A DNA stretch of 64,000 nucleotides, from the NCBI GenBank assembly GCA_963749575.1, contig CAVVNM010000012.1:62001-126000 (forward strand), in the 5' to 3' direction. Positions 43,701 to 54,373 of the stretch are shown here, one piece after another; the stretch's first letter is position 1, and each line of letters opens with the position of its first letter. The stretch comes from JAMXLO01 sp963749575 (GTDB lineage: Bacteria > Pseudomonadota > Alphaproteobacteria > Acetobacterales > Acetobacteraceae). Both the position numbers and the translations under genes were made by a program. The notes under the pieces were generated by a model. It did not search any database. It saw nothing but the letters and a program-made list of their open reading frames with translations, and had not been told where the DNA came from.

Positions 43701-44978
43701 ATGGACGCCGACACCATCTTTGCCGTCGCCTCGGGTGCCGGGCAGGCGGCGATCGCCGTGATGCGGTTGAGCGGGCCGGACTGCCGCGCCATGCTGACCG
43801 CGCTGTGCGGTCGCGTTCCCGCGCCACGGCGGGTTTCGTTCCGTCGGCTGCGCGACGCCGAGGGTGCCGAACTCGACCAGGGTATGGTGGCGTGGTTTCC
43901 GGGACCGGGCAGCTACACCGGCGAAGATGGCGCGGAGCTCTACCTGCATGGCGGCCGCGCGGTGCTCTTGGGGATCGCCGATGCGCTGGTGGCACTAGGG
44001 GCCAGGCCGGCCGAACCCGGCGAGTTCACCCGTCGCGCCTTCCTCAACGGCCGGATGGACCTCACGGAAGCCGAGGCAGTGCACGACCTGATCGCGGCCG
44101 AGACCGAGGCGCAGCGACGGCAGGCGTTGCGGCAGCTCGATGGTGCGCTGGGCACGCTGTATCACGGCTGGGCCGACCGGTTGCAGGTTCTGCTGGCGCA
44201 GCAGGAGGCGCTGATCGACTTCCCGGACGAGGGCCTGCCGCCAGAGGTCGAGGCGCAGGTGCTCGACGAGCTGGCAGCATTGCATGGCGAGATGGCGGCT
44301 CATCTGGACGACGGGCGTCGCGGCGAACGGCTGCGTGAGGGTCTGGTGTTCGCGGTTACCGGCCGGCCAAATGTCGGTAAATCGTCGCTGGTGAACGCGC
44401 TGGCGGAACGCGACGTGGCTATAGTATCGGCAATTCCTGGCACCACACGCGATGCCTTGGAGACCCGTGTGGTGTTTGGCGGCGTGCCGGTCACGCTGGT
44501 TGACACCGCTGGGCTGCGCGATGCCGTCGACGAAATCGAGGCGGAAGGTGTGCGCCGAGCTCGCGCACATGCCGCGGCAGCCGATCTGGTGATCAGCGTG
44601 AGCGAAGTGGGCGAGCCGGCAGCCAACGGTGACCTGGTGGTCGCCAACAAGATCGATCTCGGCGGCGTGGTGCCGGACGGAACAATCGGTGTCAGTGCGG
44701 TGACCGGCGAGGGGCTCGAAACGCTTCGCGCTCAACTGACCGCCGCGGCGCGGTCGCTGACCCAGAGCACGGGACCGCCACCGCTCACGCAGGCGCGCCA
44801 TCGCGCCGCGCTTCAGGAAGCTGCGGCGCGCCTCGTTGCTGCACGGACCGCGGACCTGCCGGAACTGCGGGCGGAGGACCTGCGGCTCGCGCTGCGCTCG
44901 CTCGGGCGCATCACCGGCAGTGTGGGAGTGGAGGATATCCTCGACACGTTGTTCGCGCGGTTCTGCATCGGGAAATAG
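43701..44978 (+). CDS. mnmE: tRNA modification GTPase MnmE
   Basis: A 425-residue GTPase that pairs with MnmG in U34 tRNA modification. The N-terminal folate-binding domain begins DTIFAVASGAGQAAIAVMRLSG and has GPGSYTGEDGAEL. The G domain has GRPNVGKSSLVNAL (from residue 221), AIPGTTRDA, VDTAGLRD and NKID, and the protein ends FARFCIGK with the catalytic Cys. It is slightly short (about 450 is typical), mainly through a reduced linker. It is separated from mnmG by about 4.3 kb of other genes, whereas they are close in many relatives. Confidence 0.96.
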   Translation: MDADTIFAVASGAGQAAIAVMRLSGPDCRAMLTALCGRVPAPRRVSFRRLRDAEGAELDQGMVAWFPGPGSYTGEDGAELYLHGGRAVLLGIADALVALGARPAEPGEFTRRAFLNGRMDLTEAEAVHDLIAAETEAQRRQALRQLDGALGTLYHGWADRLQVLLAQQEALIDFPDEGLPPEVEAQVLDELAALHGEMAAHLDDGRRGERLREGLVFAVTGRPNVGKSSLVNALAERDVAIVSAIPGTTRDALETRVVFGGVPVTLVDTAGLRDAVDEIEAEGVRRARAHAAAADLVISVSEVGEPAANGDLVVANKIDLGGVVPDGTIGVSAVTGEGLETLRAQLTAAARSLTQSTGPPPLTQARHRAALQEAAARLVAARTADLPELRAEDLRLALRSLGRITGSVGVEDILDTLFARFCIGK

Positions 44979-45110
44979 GCTACGCGACACATGTGCCAGG
45001 TTGGCCGGGCGGTGCAGGCAGCGGACTGGCGGCCAGCCGGGGCCGCATCGGCGATCGAGCCGGCAGAGCACCTGATCACAAGTCTCGCCACTCTGATGGG
45101 GTGACAACGC

Positions 45111-46064
45111 TCATGCCTTGGCGAAGATCGTCTCCTTGAACCGCCGCATGTTGGCGATGGTGGCGGTTTCGTCGTTCCCTTCGACCTCGACATCGATCGC
45201 CGTCACGCCGAGCTCGCGCAGTGCCCGCAAATCGCCGACCATGTCGGCATTGCTGCCGGAAAACAGCCGCCGCTCAGCATCCGAGGCTATCGGCGGCACC
45301 GCGTCGCCGTAGCGCTTGACACGATACGAAACCGATACAGCGGCAGGATCGCGCTCTGCCTCCGCGGTCAGCTTGCGTAGACGTGTGATGCCCGCGGCGA
45401 GGCGCGGCAGTGTATCCAGCAGGTGCCTGTTATTCGATCCGATCGGATACCATGCGTCGCCGAACCGCGCGGCGCGGCGCAGCGACGGGCCGCTCTCGCC
45501 GCCGACCCAGATCGGCGGATGCGGAAGCTGTACCGGGCGCGGCAGGAAGATCAGGTTGGAGAACTTCGTGTAACGGCCGTTGAAGCGCGCATGTTCCTGC
45601 GTCCACAGCGCGCGGAACGCACCGAGGTATTCGTCGGTCACCGCGCCGCGTTCCTCGAAGGGTGTAGTCACCACCGCATCGAACTCCGCCTTCAGCCAGC
45701 CGGCACCGATGCCGATGACCAGACGACCCTCGGACAGCACGTCGATGGTGGACAGCATCTTGGCGGCAAGCACGGCCGGGCGATGCGGAACCACCAGCAC
45801 GGCCAGCACCAGCCGAATGCCCGTGGTCTTCGCCGCGATGAACGCGGCTGCGGTGAGCAGCTCGTGACGCTCGGACGGCGCGTTCGACATGAACTCGCCG
45901 AACTCGGAATACGGATAACCGGGCACGCTCATGTCCGGCAGCACGACGTGGTCGGTGAGGGTCAGATAGTCGTAGCCCATGGCCTCGCCCTCCCGCGCGA
46001 TGCGGGCGAAGCTGCGTACGGCTGAGGTGGGACCGCTGATCGGCAGGTTGAAGCCGAGTTGCAT
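45111..46064 (-). CDS. LLM-class oxidoreductase, F420-type (TIGR03619-like)
   Basis: A 317-residue luciferase-like protein of the subgroup often called F420-dependent. Landmarks are YDYLTLTDHVVLPD (residues 31-44), RLVLAVLVVPHRPAVLAAKMLSTIDVLS, LVIGIGAGWLKAEFDAV and PPIWVGGESGPSLRRAARFGDAWYPIG. Its coenzyme (F420 or FMN) and substrate are not evident. It starts 15 bases after the stop of cdh, so the two are probably transcribed together. Confidence 0.9.
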   Translation of the reverse strand: MQLGFNLPISGPTSAVRSFARIAREGEAMGYDYLTLTDHVVLPDMSVPGYPYSEFGEFMSNAPSERHELLTAAAFIAAKTTGIRLVLAVLVVPHRPAVLAAKMLSTIDVLSEGRLVIGIGAGWLKAEFDAVVTTPFEERGAVTDEYLGAFRALWTQEHARFNGRYTKFSNLIFLPRPVQLPHPPIWVGGESGPSLRRAARFGDAWYPIGSNNRHLLDTLPRLAAGITRLRKLTAEAERDPAAVSVSYRVKRYGDAVPPIASDAERRLFSGSNADMVGDLRALRELGVTAIDVEVEGNDETATIANMRRFKETIFAKA

Positions 46065-46079
46065 GATGGTCTCCCGGGA

Positions 46080-46868
46080 TCAGTGCGCCGCAGCGCAGGC
46101 GTGATCTTGCAATTCCTCGCCGGAGCCGCGATCGCCGGCAAGCGCCGAGGCATGGCCGGCGAGCAGCACAAAGCCGTCGGTGTCGCCGACGACGACCAGC
46201 GAATAGTGCGCCATGTCGGCACGCGCACCCGGAATGCCGTCGGCGAGCAGCAGGAATGGGTTGGTTTGGCCAAGGTCCGGCTGTGCCAGCCGCATCGCCA
46301 TATGCTCGTGGCCGGCGAGCTGTACCGGGAACGGCGACCAATGCGCGTCTATGGCGGCTGCGTGTTCGCGCAGCGTCGCCTGGACGTCGAGCCGGACGCA
46401 ATCGACGTGGATGTGCAACTGATTCTGCGAGCGCGCGCCGACCGCGTTGATCGCCAGGCTGATCGCGTCGCGCGGCAGGGGACGTTGCGCGCGGTCCGTG
46501 ACGTAACGGCGCGCCTGCCAGGCAGCCTCCCAGTAATTCGGCGCGTCGAGCGCGAGAATCTCGGGACTTTCGATGCCGCCGACCCGCGTGGTGGGGATCA
46601 CCAGGAATTGCGTCTCGCCGACGATGTCCTTCAGCACCGCATAGCCTGCGTTGAGGTCGACCTGCTCGCACGGCTTCGGCGACTGGTTCCGCTGCTGATC
46701 CGGAACGCACTGCTCGCCGACGATGTGCCACAGGGCGTTGGCGTCCGCGGCCGCATGCGACGGGACGACGACGGACGCGAACAGCGCGGCGGTATAGCCG
46801 CAGCGCAGCACCATCCCCGCGCGCCGCCAGGCGATTGCCGACAAAAGGAACACTGTGCTCCGTCGCAT
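46080..46868 (-). CDS. cdh: CDP-diacylglycerol diphosphatase
   Basis: A 262-residue periplasm- or membrane-facing hydrolase that splits CDP-diacylglycerol into CMP and phosphatidate. It carries ALWHIVGEQCVPDQ near the N-terminus, and the conserved SQNQLHIHVDCV with the HIH active-site pair, a HIT-like feature of this family. A hydrophobic segment near the start (about residues 20-40) is probably a signal or anchor. A shorter start at 46814 may be correct. Confidence 0.88.
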   Translation of the reverse strand: MRRSTVFLLSAIAWRRAGMVLRCGYTAALFASVVVPSHAAADANALWHIVGEQCVPDQQRNQSPKPCEQVDLNAGYAVLKDIVGETQFLVIPTTRVGGIESPEILALDAPNYWEAAWQARRYVTDRAQRPLPRDAISLAINAVGARSQNQLHIHVDCVRLDVQATLREHAAAIDAHWSPFPVQLAGHEHMAMRLAQPDLGQTNPFLLLADGIPGARADMAHYSLVVVGDTDGFVLLAGHASALAGDRGSGEELQDHACAAAH

Positions 46869-47244
46869 GAACCGCTCACACCGTTGCGGAAACGCCAGCG
46901 TGTGCATCAGTCCGCAATGCCGTCAATCAGCCCTGGCGTCGCACGGGCCGGTCCGAGGTTACGGAACAACGACTTTGCGTCGACCGCTACGCTGCACAGC
47001 GGAGCAGGTCGCGATACCGCTGTGATCTGCCTCACACGAGCCCGCCCGCGGCACGGCTAACCTACGCGCATGTTGTTCGTTCGCCCCGGATGTTCGCGCA
47101 ATGCGGCGGTCACCGCGTGTCGTTTGCCAGCGGCGCCGCTGTTCCAGTGCCGCCGACGCGGCTTGCCCACCGGCCGAATGCATGCGCAATGCCACCGCCT
47201 GTGGCCCTGCGCGATGTTCGGTCACTCTGGCCGAAGTCCGTAAC
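46869..47244. other. 376-bp divergent gap between cdh and LysR gene
   Basis: Non-coding; promoters for both genes should be here. The lysR reading frame remains open through much of it but without a family-like N-terminus, so it is left as intergenic. No inverted repeat of the T-N11-A type was recognised. Confidence 0.6.
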
Positions 47245-48204
47245 GTGCCCCGCACTCCCTCGCTCGATGCGCTGCGCATCTTTGTTGTGGCCGCCCGGCA
47301 CATGAGCTTTACCGAGGCCGCCAACCAACTGAATCTTACGCAGAGTGCGGTCAGTCATCGCATTCGCGGACTGGAGGAGGAGCTCGGCCTCAACCTGTTC
47401 AGGCGCCTGACGCGGCGGCTCGAACTGACCCCACAGGGACGAGCGCTGGCTCAGCGGGTCGGCCAGGCGATCGGCGAGATCGATCGCAGCGTGGTCCAGC
47501 TCTCCCGCGCCGATGATGCCGCCCCGCTGAAGGTGACGATGCTGCCTTCGGTTGCATCGCATTGGCTGATCCCGCGACTGGCGCGCATCCGCAGGCGGCA
47601 TCCCGCTGTTGACGTACAAGTGATCGCTGATTCGCGTCCGCTGAATTTGCGTGCCGAGGGAATCGACCTCGCGATTCGTTTCGGTCGCCCACCGCAGCCC
47701 GGCTATGCGGTGACGCCGCTGATGGGCGACTGCTGCTTCCCGGTGTGCGCACCCGAGTTGCTCGAACAACATGGGCCGGTCGACAGCATCGACTCGCTGT
47801 TCGCGCTGCCGTTGCTGCACGATTCGGCAACGGACAGCGATTGGCAGGCCTGGCTAGATTATTTCGGCAGGTCGGATGTTGCCTGCCATGCCGGACAAAG
47901 CTTCAGCGAGGCCGGCATGATGATCGAGGCGGCGACGGTCGGCCTGGGTGTTGCACTGGCGCGTGCAAGCCTGGTCACCGAGCAGATTGCGAGCGGTGCC
48001 CTGGTGTGTCCGCTGAAGTTGGCGGTGCCGACCGCCTTCACCTATTACCTGCTTGGACTGCCGGAAGCGGCTGAGCGGCCGCAGATCGCCTCGTTCCGCC
48101 AATTGTTGGTCATCGAAGCCGCCGCAACCGAGGCGTTCGCGCGTTCGATCGGAACATCGCTGCGGCCGGTTGTCGCAGCCGATGTTCTCGCGGCAGTTGC
48201 ATAG
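47245..48204 (+). CDS. LysR family transcriptional regulator (GcvA-like)
   Basis: A 319-residue LysR regulator. The DNA-binding domain reads SLDALRIFVVAARHMSF, TEAANQLNLTQSAVSHRI, then LNLFRRLTRRLELTPQGRAL, as in GcvA-like members. The ligand-binding part follows, with LPSVASHWLIPRLARIRRRHP and EGIDLAIRFGRPPQPGY. It begins with GTG (the most family-like start; no strong ribosome site). The target is unknown; it diverges from the cdh-LLM pair, which it may control. Confidence 0.85.
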   Translation: MPRTPSLDALRIFVVAARHMSFTEAANQLNLTQSAVSHRIRGLEEELGLNLFRRLTRRLELTPQGRALAQRVGQAIGEIDRSVVQLSRADDAAPLKVTMLPSVASHWLIPRLARIRRRHPAVDVQVIADSRPLNLRAEGIDLAIRFGRPPQPGYAVTPLMGDCCFPVCAPELLEQHGPVDSIDSLFALPLLHDSATDSDWQAWLDYFGRSDVACHAGQSFSEAGMMIEAATVGLGVALARASLVTEQIASGALVCPLKLAVPTAFTYYLLGLPEAAERPQIASFRQLLVIEAAATEAFARSIGTSLRPVVAADVLAAVA

Positions 48205-48437
48205 ATGCTGACCGCACAACGTCCGGCCCGGGTATTGCGCAGCTGCGGGCGGGACGCCGGTAAGCGTCCGGCCGCTCGGCATGACAACGTTTTGGAGCCG
48301 TCCCCGGTCCAATCGACGGATGAAATCGGCTCACCATCGGGATGAAAAGTGATCCTTTGTCATCGGCTCTGCCACGTTCCTTATGGGGCGCTGGCGGCAC
48401 GTTTCGACAAGCCGACGAACTGTTGACAGGGAAAACC

Positions 48438-48866
48438 ATGAGACATTCCTATCGGGGCACCTGCTTTTGCGGTGCCATTGAGGTCGCGGTTACCGGACAG
48501 CCCAATGTCATGGGCTACTGCCATTGTCGCTCGTGCCGTTCCTGGTCAGGCGGGCCGGTGAACGCGTTCAGCCTTTGGCCGCCCGAGTCGGTGACGGTGA
48601 CCAAGGGCAACGAGCACGTCGCCACCTATAGCAAGACGGAACTGAGCCACCGGCAGTTTTGTCGGCTCTGCGGTGGCCATCTGATGACGTTCCACCCGCC
48701 GCTTAAGATGATCGACGTCTTCGCTGCCACCATTCCTGAGCTGGAGTTTGTGGCGCAAGTGCACGTCAACTATGCCGAAACCGTACTGCCGATGCGCGAC
48801 GGGCTGCCGAAGCTGCGGGATTTCCCGGCGGGGTTTGGTGGCTCCGGCGAACTCATTCCGGAATAG
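48438..48866 (+). CDS. GFA family protein (glutathione-dependent formaldehyde-activating type)
   Basis: A 142-residue zinc-binding protein. The metal ligands are visible as RGTCFCGAIEVAV, GYCHCRSCRSWSG and FCRLCGGHLM, i.e. the two cysteine clusters of the GFA/centromere V-like family. A formaldehyde-related role is assigned by family name only and is uncertain. The ATG has AGGGA a few bases upstream. It precedes the giant RTX gene by 150 bases. Confidence 0.88.
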   Translation: MRHSYRGTCFCGAIEVAVTGQPNVMGYCHCRSCRSWSGGPVNAFSLWPPESVTVTKGNEHVATYSKTELSHRQFCRLCGGHLMTFHPPLKMIDVFAATIPELEFVAQVHVNYAETVLPMRDGLPKLRDFPAGFGGSGELIPE

Positions 48867-49018
48867 CCGAGCGCGATCCGACCGGCAGAGAACCCACAGC
48901 GCAAACGTCGACGACACCAGCCTGACCACGGCAGCGCGGCCGACGGCCGGGCCAGTGCCGGCACGCATCAGTTCAGCAGCCAACGCGCGGCGCGCAGATC
49001 TTCGAAAGGACAACGACG

Positions 49019-52000
49019 ATGGCTATTTCGGGCAGCTTCATCCCCGCCACGGGCGTGCTGACCGCCTTCGGCGACAGCGCCGGCAACGCGATCACGGTCA
49101 GCCGCGACGCGGCCGGGACGCTGCTTGTCAACGGCGGGGCCGTAGCCATCGTCGGCGGCAAGGCCACGGTCGCCAATACCACCACGATCCAGGGATTTGG
49201 TCTCGATGGCAACGACACGATCGCCCTCGACGAGACCACTGGCGCGCTGCCGGCTGCCGACCTGTTCGGTGGCGCCGGCAACGACACGCTCACCGGCGGC
49301 TCGGGTGCGGATGAGCTGTTCGGCCAGGACGGCAACGACACTCTGTTCGGCAAAGCTGGTGACGACCTGCTGTTCGGCGGTTCAGGCGACGACATGCTGA
49401 CCGGCGGCACCGGCAGCGACCAGGTGTTCGGCCAGGATGGCAACGACACGATGATCTGGAATCCGGGCGACGGCAGCGACTTGTTCGAGGGCGGCGACGG
49501 CACCGATACCGCCGAGGTGAACGGCGGCAACGGGGCCGAAACTTTCACCATCACGGCGAACGGCTCGCGCGTGCTGTTCGCTCGTGTCGACCCTGCCCCA
49601 TTCACCATCGACATCGGTACCACCGAGAACCTCGTCCTCAATGCCAATGGCGGCGACGACGTCATCACCGCCGGCAACGGTCTCGCCGCCCTCATCCAAC
49701 TCACGATCGACGGCGGTGCGGGCAACGACACGATCACCGGTGGTGACGGCAACGACACGCTGATCGGCGGCGACGGCAATGACGTCATCACGGGCGGTCG
49801 CGGCAATGACACGCTGATCGGCGGCGACGGCGATGACACGTTCGTCTGGAATCCGGGTGACGGCAGCGACACGGTCGAGGGTCAGGCCGGCTTCGATACG
49901 CTTCAGTTCAACGGCTCCAACGTCGGCGAGAACATCGACATCTCGGCCAATGGCGGGCGGGTGCGCTTCTTCCGCGACGTCGGCAACGTCACCATGGACC
50001 TCAACGGTATCGAGCGCATCAACTTCGCGGCCTTGGGCGGCGCCGACCACATCACCGTCAACGATCTGAGCGGAACCGGCGTGCAACAGGTTGACATCGA
50101 CCTGGCGTCGCCGCCCGGCAGCGGCGTCGGTGATGGTCAGGCGGACACCGTGACCGTCGATGGCACGGCGGGCAGCGATCACATCACCGTCGGGACCAGC
50201 GGCACGTCGATCGTGGTCCAGGGGTTGCCCGCGCAGGTGACGATCGAAGGCGCCGAAGGCGCCAATGACACGCTCGTCATCAACGGTCTCGGTGGCAACG
50301 ACACCATCGACGCTTCGACGCTGCCTGCCGGCGTGATCAACCTGACGATCGACGGCGGCGACGGCAACGACACCATCACCGGCAGCGATGGCGCGGACAC
50401 GCTGATCGGTGGCGCCGGCAACGATGTGATCACGGGGGGCAGAGGCAATGACATCGCCCTTCTCGGCGACGGCAACGACCAGTTCATCTGGAACCCCGGC
50501 GACGGCAGCGACACGGTCGAAGGCCAGGCGGGCACCGACACGCTGGTGTTCAACGGGTCCAACGCCCCGGAGAGAATCGACATCTCGGCCAACGGCAGCC
50601 GGGTGAGTTTGTTCCGCGACGTCGGCAACGTCACCATGGACCTCAACGGCGTCGAGCACATTCAGCTCAATGCCGCCGGTGGCGCCGACACCGTCACGGT
50701 CAACGATCTCACCGGAACCGACGTGACTCAGATTGCCATCGATCTGGCAGCTTCCGGAACGGCCAGCGGCGATGGCCAGCCGGACAATGTCATTGTCAAT
50801 GGCACTGCCGGCGACGATGCCATCAAGATCGCCAGCAGCGGTGGTGCGGTGACGGTCAGCGGGCTCGCCGCCCAGGTGACCATCGCGCACGCCGAAGGCG
50901 CCAACGACATGCTCACCGTCAACGGTCTCGGCGGCAACGACACCATCGACGCGTCCGCGCTCAAGGCCGGCCAGATCAACCTGGTGATCAACGGCGGCGA
51001 CGGCGACGACACGATCACGGGCAGCAGCGGCAACGACACGGTCATCGGCGGCCGCGGCAACGACACCGCCTTCCTGGGCAAGGGCGATGACACGTTCGTC
51101 TGGAACCCGGGCGATGGCAGCGACACGGTCGAGGGCCAGGGCGGCACCGACACGCTGCTGTTCAATGGCTCGAACGTCAGCGAGAACATCGACATCTCGG
51201 CCAATGGCAGCCGGGCGACGCTGTTCCGCGACGTCGGCAATGTCACCATGGACCTCAACAGCGTCGAGCATCTTCAGCTCAATGCGCTGGGTGGCGCCGA
51301 CACCATCACGGTCAACGATCTGACCGGGACCGACCTGAAACAGATCGCCATCGACCTGGCGTCGCCACCAGGCAGCGGCGTCGGCGACGGTCAGCCGGAC
51401 ACGGTGATCGTCAACGGCTCGGCCGCCAACAATCATATCAGTGTCGTCAACAGCGGCGGTTCGATCATCGTCAATGGACTGGCCGCGCAGGTGACCATCA
51501 ACGGCGCCGAAGCTGCCAACGACACACTCGTCATCGGTGGTCTCGCCGGCAACGATACCATCGATGCTTCCGCGCTCGCCGCCGGCCAGATCAACCTGAC
51601 GCTCGACGGCGGCGACGGCAACGACACCATCATCGGCAGCACCGGTGCGGACGTGCTGCTCGGTGGCGCCGGCGATGACGTCATCACCGGCGGCATGGGC
51701 AATGACGTTGCCTTCATGGGTGACGGCAATGACCGGTTCATCTGGAATCCTGGTGACGGCAGCGACACCGTTGAGGGTCAGGGCGGCACCGATACGCTCG
51801 AGTTCAACGGTTCCGGCGCCAATGAGACCATCACGGTCACGGCCAACGGAACCCGCGTTCTGCTGACCCGCGATGTCGGCAACGTCACGATGGACATCAA
51901 CGGTGTCGAGAACATAGTGATCAATGCCGGCAGCGGCGACGATGTCATCACCGCCGGAAATGGCCTCGCCTCCCTCACCCAGCTCACCATCGACGGCGGT

Positions 52001-54329
52001 GCAGGCAACGACACGATCACCGGCGGCGACGGCAACGACACGCTGATCGGCGGCGACGGCAACGACGTCGTCATCGGCGGTCGCGGCAACGACGTGGCCC
52101 AGCTCGGCAACGGCGATGACACGTTCATCTGGAACCCCGGCGACGGCAGCGACACGGTCGATGGCCAGGCCGGTAACGACACGCTGCTGTTCAATGGCGC
52201 CAACGTAAACGAGAATATCGACATCTCGGCCAACGGCTCGCACGTGCGCTTCACCCGCGACGTCGCCAACATCACCATGGACCTCAAGGGTATCGAGCAG
52301 ATCCAGTTCACTGCGAGAGGCGGCGCCGACAACATCACGGTCGACAATTTGGCCGGCACCGACGCGAAGCTGGTCGACATCGACCTGGCGGGTCAGCCCG
52401 GCACCGGCGTCGGCGATGGCTCGGCTGACACGGTGACGGTGAACGGCACGGGCGGCGGCAATCACATCACCGTCGCGGACCAGCGGCACGTCGATCTGCG
52501 TCAGCGGGCTGCCCGCGCAGGTGACGATCGAAGGCGCCGAAGCAGCCAATGACACGCTCGTCATCAACGGTCTCGGTGGCAACGACACCATCGACGCTTC
52601 GACGCTGCCTGCCGGCGTGATCAACCTGACGATCGACGGCGGCGACGGCAACGACACCATCACCGGCAGCGATGGCGCGGACACGCTGATCGGTGGCGCC
52701 GGCAACGATGTGATCACGGGGGGCAGAGGCAATGACATCGCCCTTCTCGGCGACGGCAACGACCAGTTCATCTGGAACCCCGGCGACGGCAGCGACACGG
52801 TCGAAGGCCAGGCGGGCACCGACACGCTGGTGTTCAACGGGTCCAACGCCCCGGAGAAAATCGACATCTCGGCCAACGGCAGCCGGGTGAGTTTGTTCCG
52901 CGACGTCGGCAACGTCACCATGGACCTCAACGGCGTCGAGCACATTCAGCTCAATGCCGCCGGTGGCGCCGACACCGTCACGGTCAACGATCTCACCGGA
53001 ACGGACGTGACTCAGATTGCCATCGATCTGGCCGCGACCGGCACGACCAGCGGCGATGGCCAGCCGGACAATGTCATCGTCAACGGCACCGCTGGAGACG
53101 ATGCCATCAAGATTGCCAGCAGCGGTGGTGCGGTGACGGTCAGCGGGCTCGCCGCGCAGGTGACGATCGCGCACGCCGAAGGCGCCAACGACACGCTCAC
53201 CGTCAACGGTCTCGGCGGCAACGACACCATCGACGCGTCCGCGCTCAAGGCCGGCCAGATCAACCTGGTGATCAACGGCGGCGACGGCGACGACACGATC
53301 ACGGGCAGCAGCGGCAACGACACGGTCATCGGCGGCCGTGGCAACGACACCGCCTTCCTGGGCAAGGGCGATGACACGTTCGTCTGGAACCCGGGCGATG
53401 GCAGCGACACGGTCGAGGGCCAGGGCGGCACCGACACGCTGCTGTTCAATGGCTCGAACGTCAGCGAGAACATCGACATCTCGGCCAATGGCAGCCGCGC
53501 GACCCTATTCCGCGACGTCGGCAACGTCACCATGGATCTCAACAGCGTAGAGCACATCCAGCTCAATACGCTGGGCGGCGCCGACACCGTCACGGTCAAC
53601 GACCTGACCGGAACCTCGGTCGATCAGGTCGCCATCGACCTGGGCGCGCAGCCCGGTATCCCCGGCGGCGACGGCCAGCAGGACACGGTTGTCATCAACG
53701 CGACTGGCGGTGACGACGTGATCACGCTCACCGATACCAATGGCGTGGTGACGGTATCGGGTCTGGCCGCCACGGTGACAATCGCCAATTTCGAGCCTAC
53801 CGATCGCATCGTCATCAATGGCCTCGGCGGCGACGATGTCATCAGCGCATCGGGACTCGGTACGGCGATGCAGCTGACGGCCAATGGCGGTGACGGTGCG
53901 GATGTCCTGATCGGCAGCCCGGGCAACGACACACTGACCGGCGGTGCAGGCGACGATGTCTTGATCGGCGGAGGCGGACAGGACGTGCTCGACGGCGGAA
54001 CTGGCGAAAACATCCTCATCAACAGCGCCATTGCAATGTCGGCGCCCGCAATGCGATTCATCGTCGGCGCCGACGGCGGTGCGTTGCCTGTTGGTCAGGC
54101 GGACGACCTGGCAACAGGTGGCGTCGGCTCCGATGGCTTCGACTTCTCCGCGCTCAGCGGCATCGCGGGGGTGGCTTCTGGCGGTGGCTTCAGCGATCTG
54201 GTGGGCAATGTCACGCCGGTGATTGGCGACATCCACGCCGACGGCAGCGCCAACGCAGCGGCCGGCATGACCGCCGATCAGAGCATCCATTCACCGACGG
54301 TTGGCGTCCACGACTTCGCATTCGCGTAG
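49019..54329 (+). CDS. Giant RTX/calcium-repeat secreted protein, frameshifted
   Basis: Composed almost entirely of RTX nonapeptides (GGAGNDTITGGDGNDTL) alternating with beta-strand spacer modules that carry FIWNPGDGSDTVEGQAG and GNVTMDLNGVEHIQ. The first frame ends at 52552; the next resumes at 52521 with TIEGAEAANDTLVING. One inserted base near 52476 explains it; without it the protein has 1,769 residues. There is no N-terminal signal, and the C-terminus ends DFAFA, typical of type I secretion. A 1.1 kb segment is duplicated 2,284 bases apart. No catalytic domain is seen, so a surface or adhesive role is inferred. Confidence 0.9.
50227..51340 (+). repeat. Long direct repeat within RTX gene, copy 1
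   Basis: Nearly identical to 52511-53624 with a constant offset of 2,284 bases over all landmarks checked and no internal gaps. Includes two full repeat modules. Confidence 0.85.
52511..53624 (+). repeat. Long direct repeat within RTX gene, copy 2
   Basis: Second copy of the 1.1 kb segment. Its left edge lies just after the frameshift at about 52476, so the junction may reflect a recombination or assembly event. Confidence 0.85.
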
Positions 54330-54346
54330 CCTCCGCGGGGGTGCGA

Positions 54347-54371
54347 TGGGTTGCGCAGTGCGCGCAACCCA
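54347..54371. terminator. Hairpin between RTX and Rieske genes
   Basis: TGGGTTGCGC (54347-54356) and GCGCAACCCA (54362-54371) form a perfect 10-bp stem with a five-base loop, between two converging stop codons. There is no T-run, so it may act as a weak or factor-dependent terminator for either strand. Confidence 0.5.
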
Positions 54372-54373
54372 CC

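Noticed and set aside
49382..52945. Very long minus-strand open frame opposite the RTX gene
   Set aside because: It is a mirror of the highly repetitive, GC-rich plus-strand codons; the translation is low-complexity, and the plus strand has clear RTX nonapeptides.
49600..53900. Possible CRISPR-like direct repeats
   Set aside because: The repeats are in-frame RTX modules and long, not short repeats with unique spacers.
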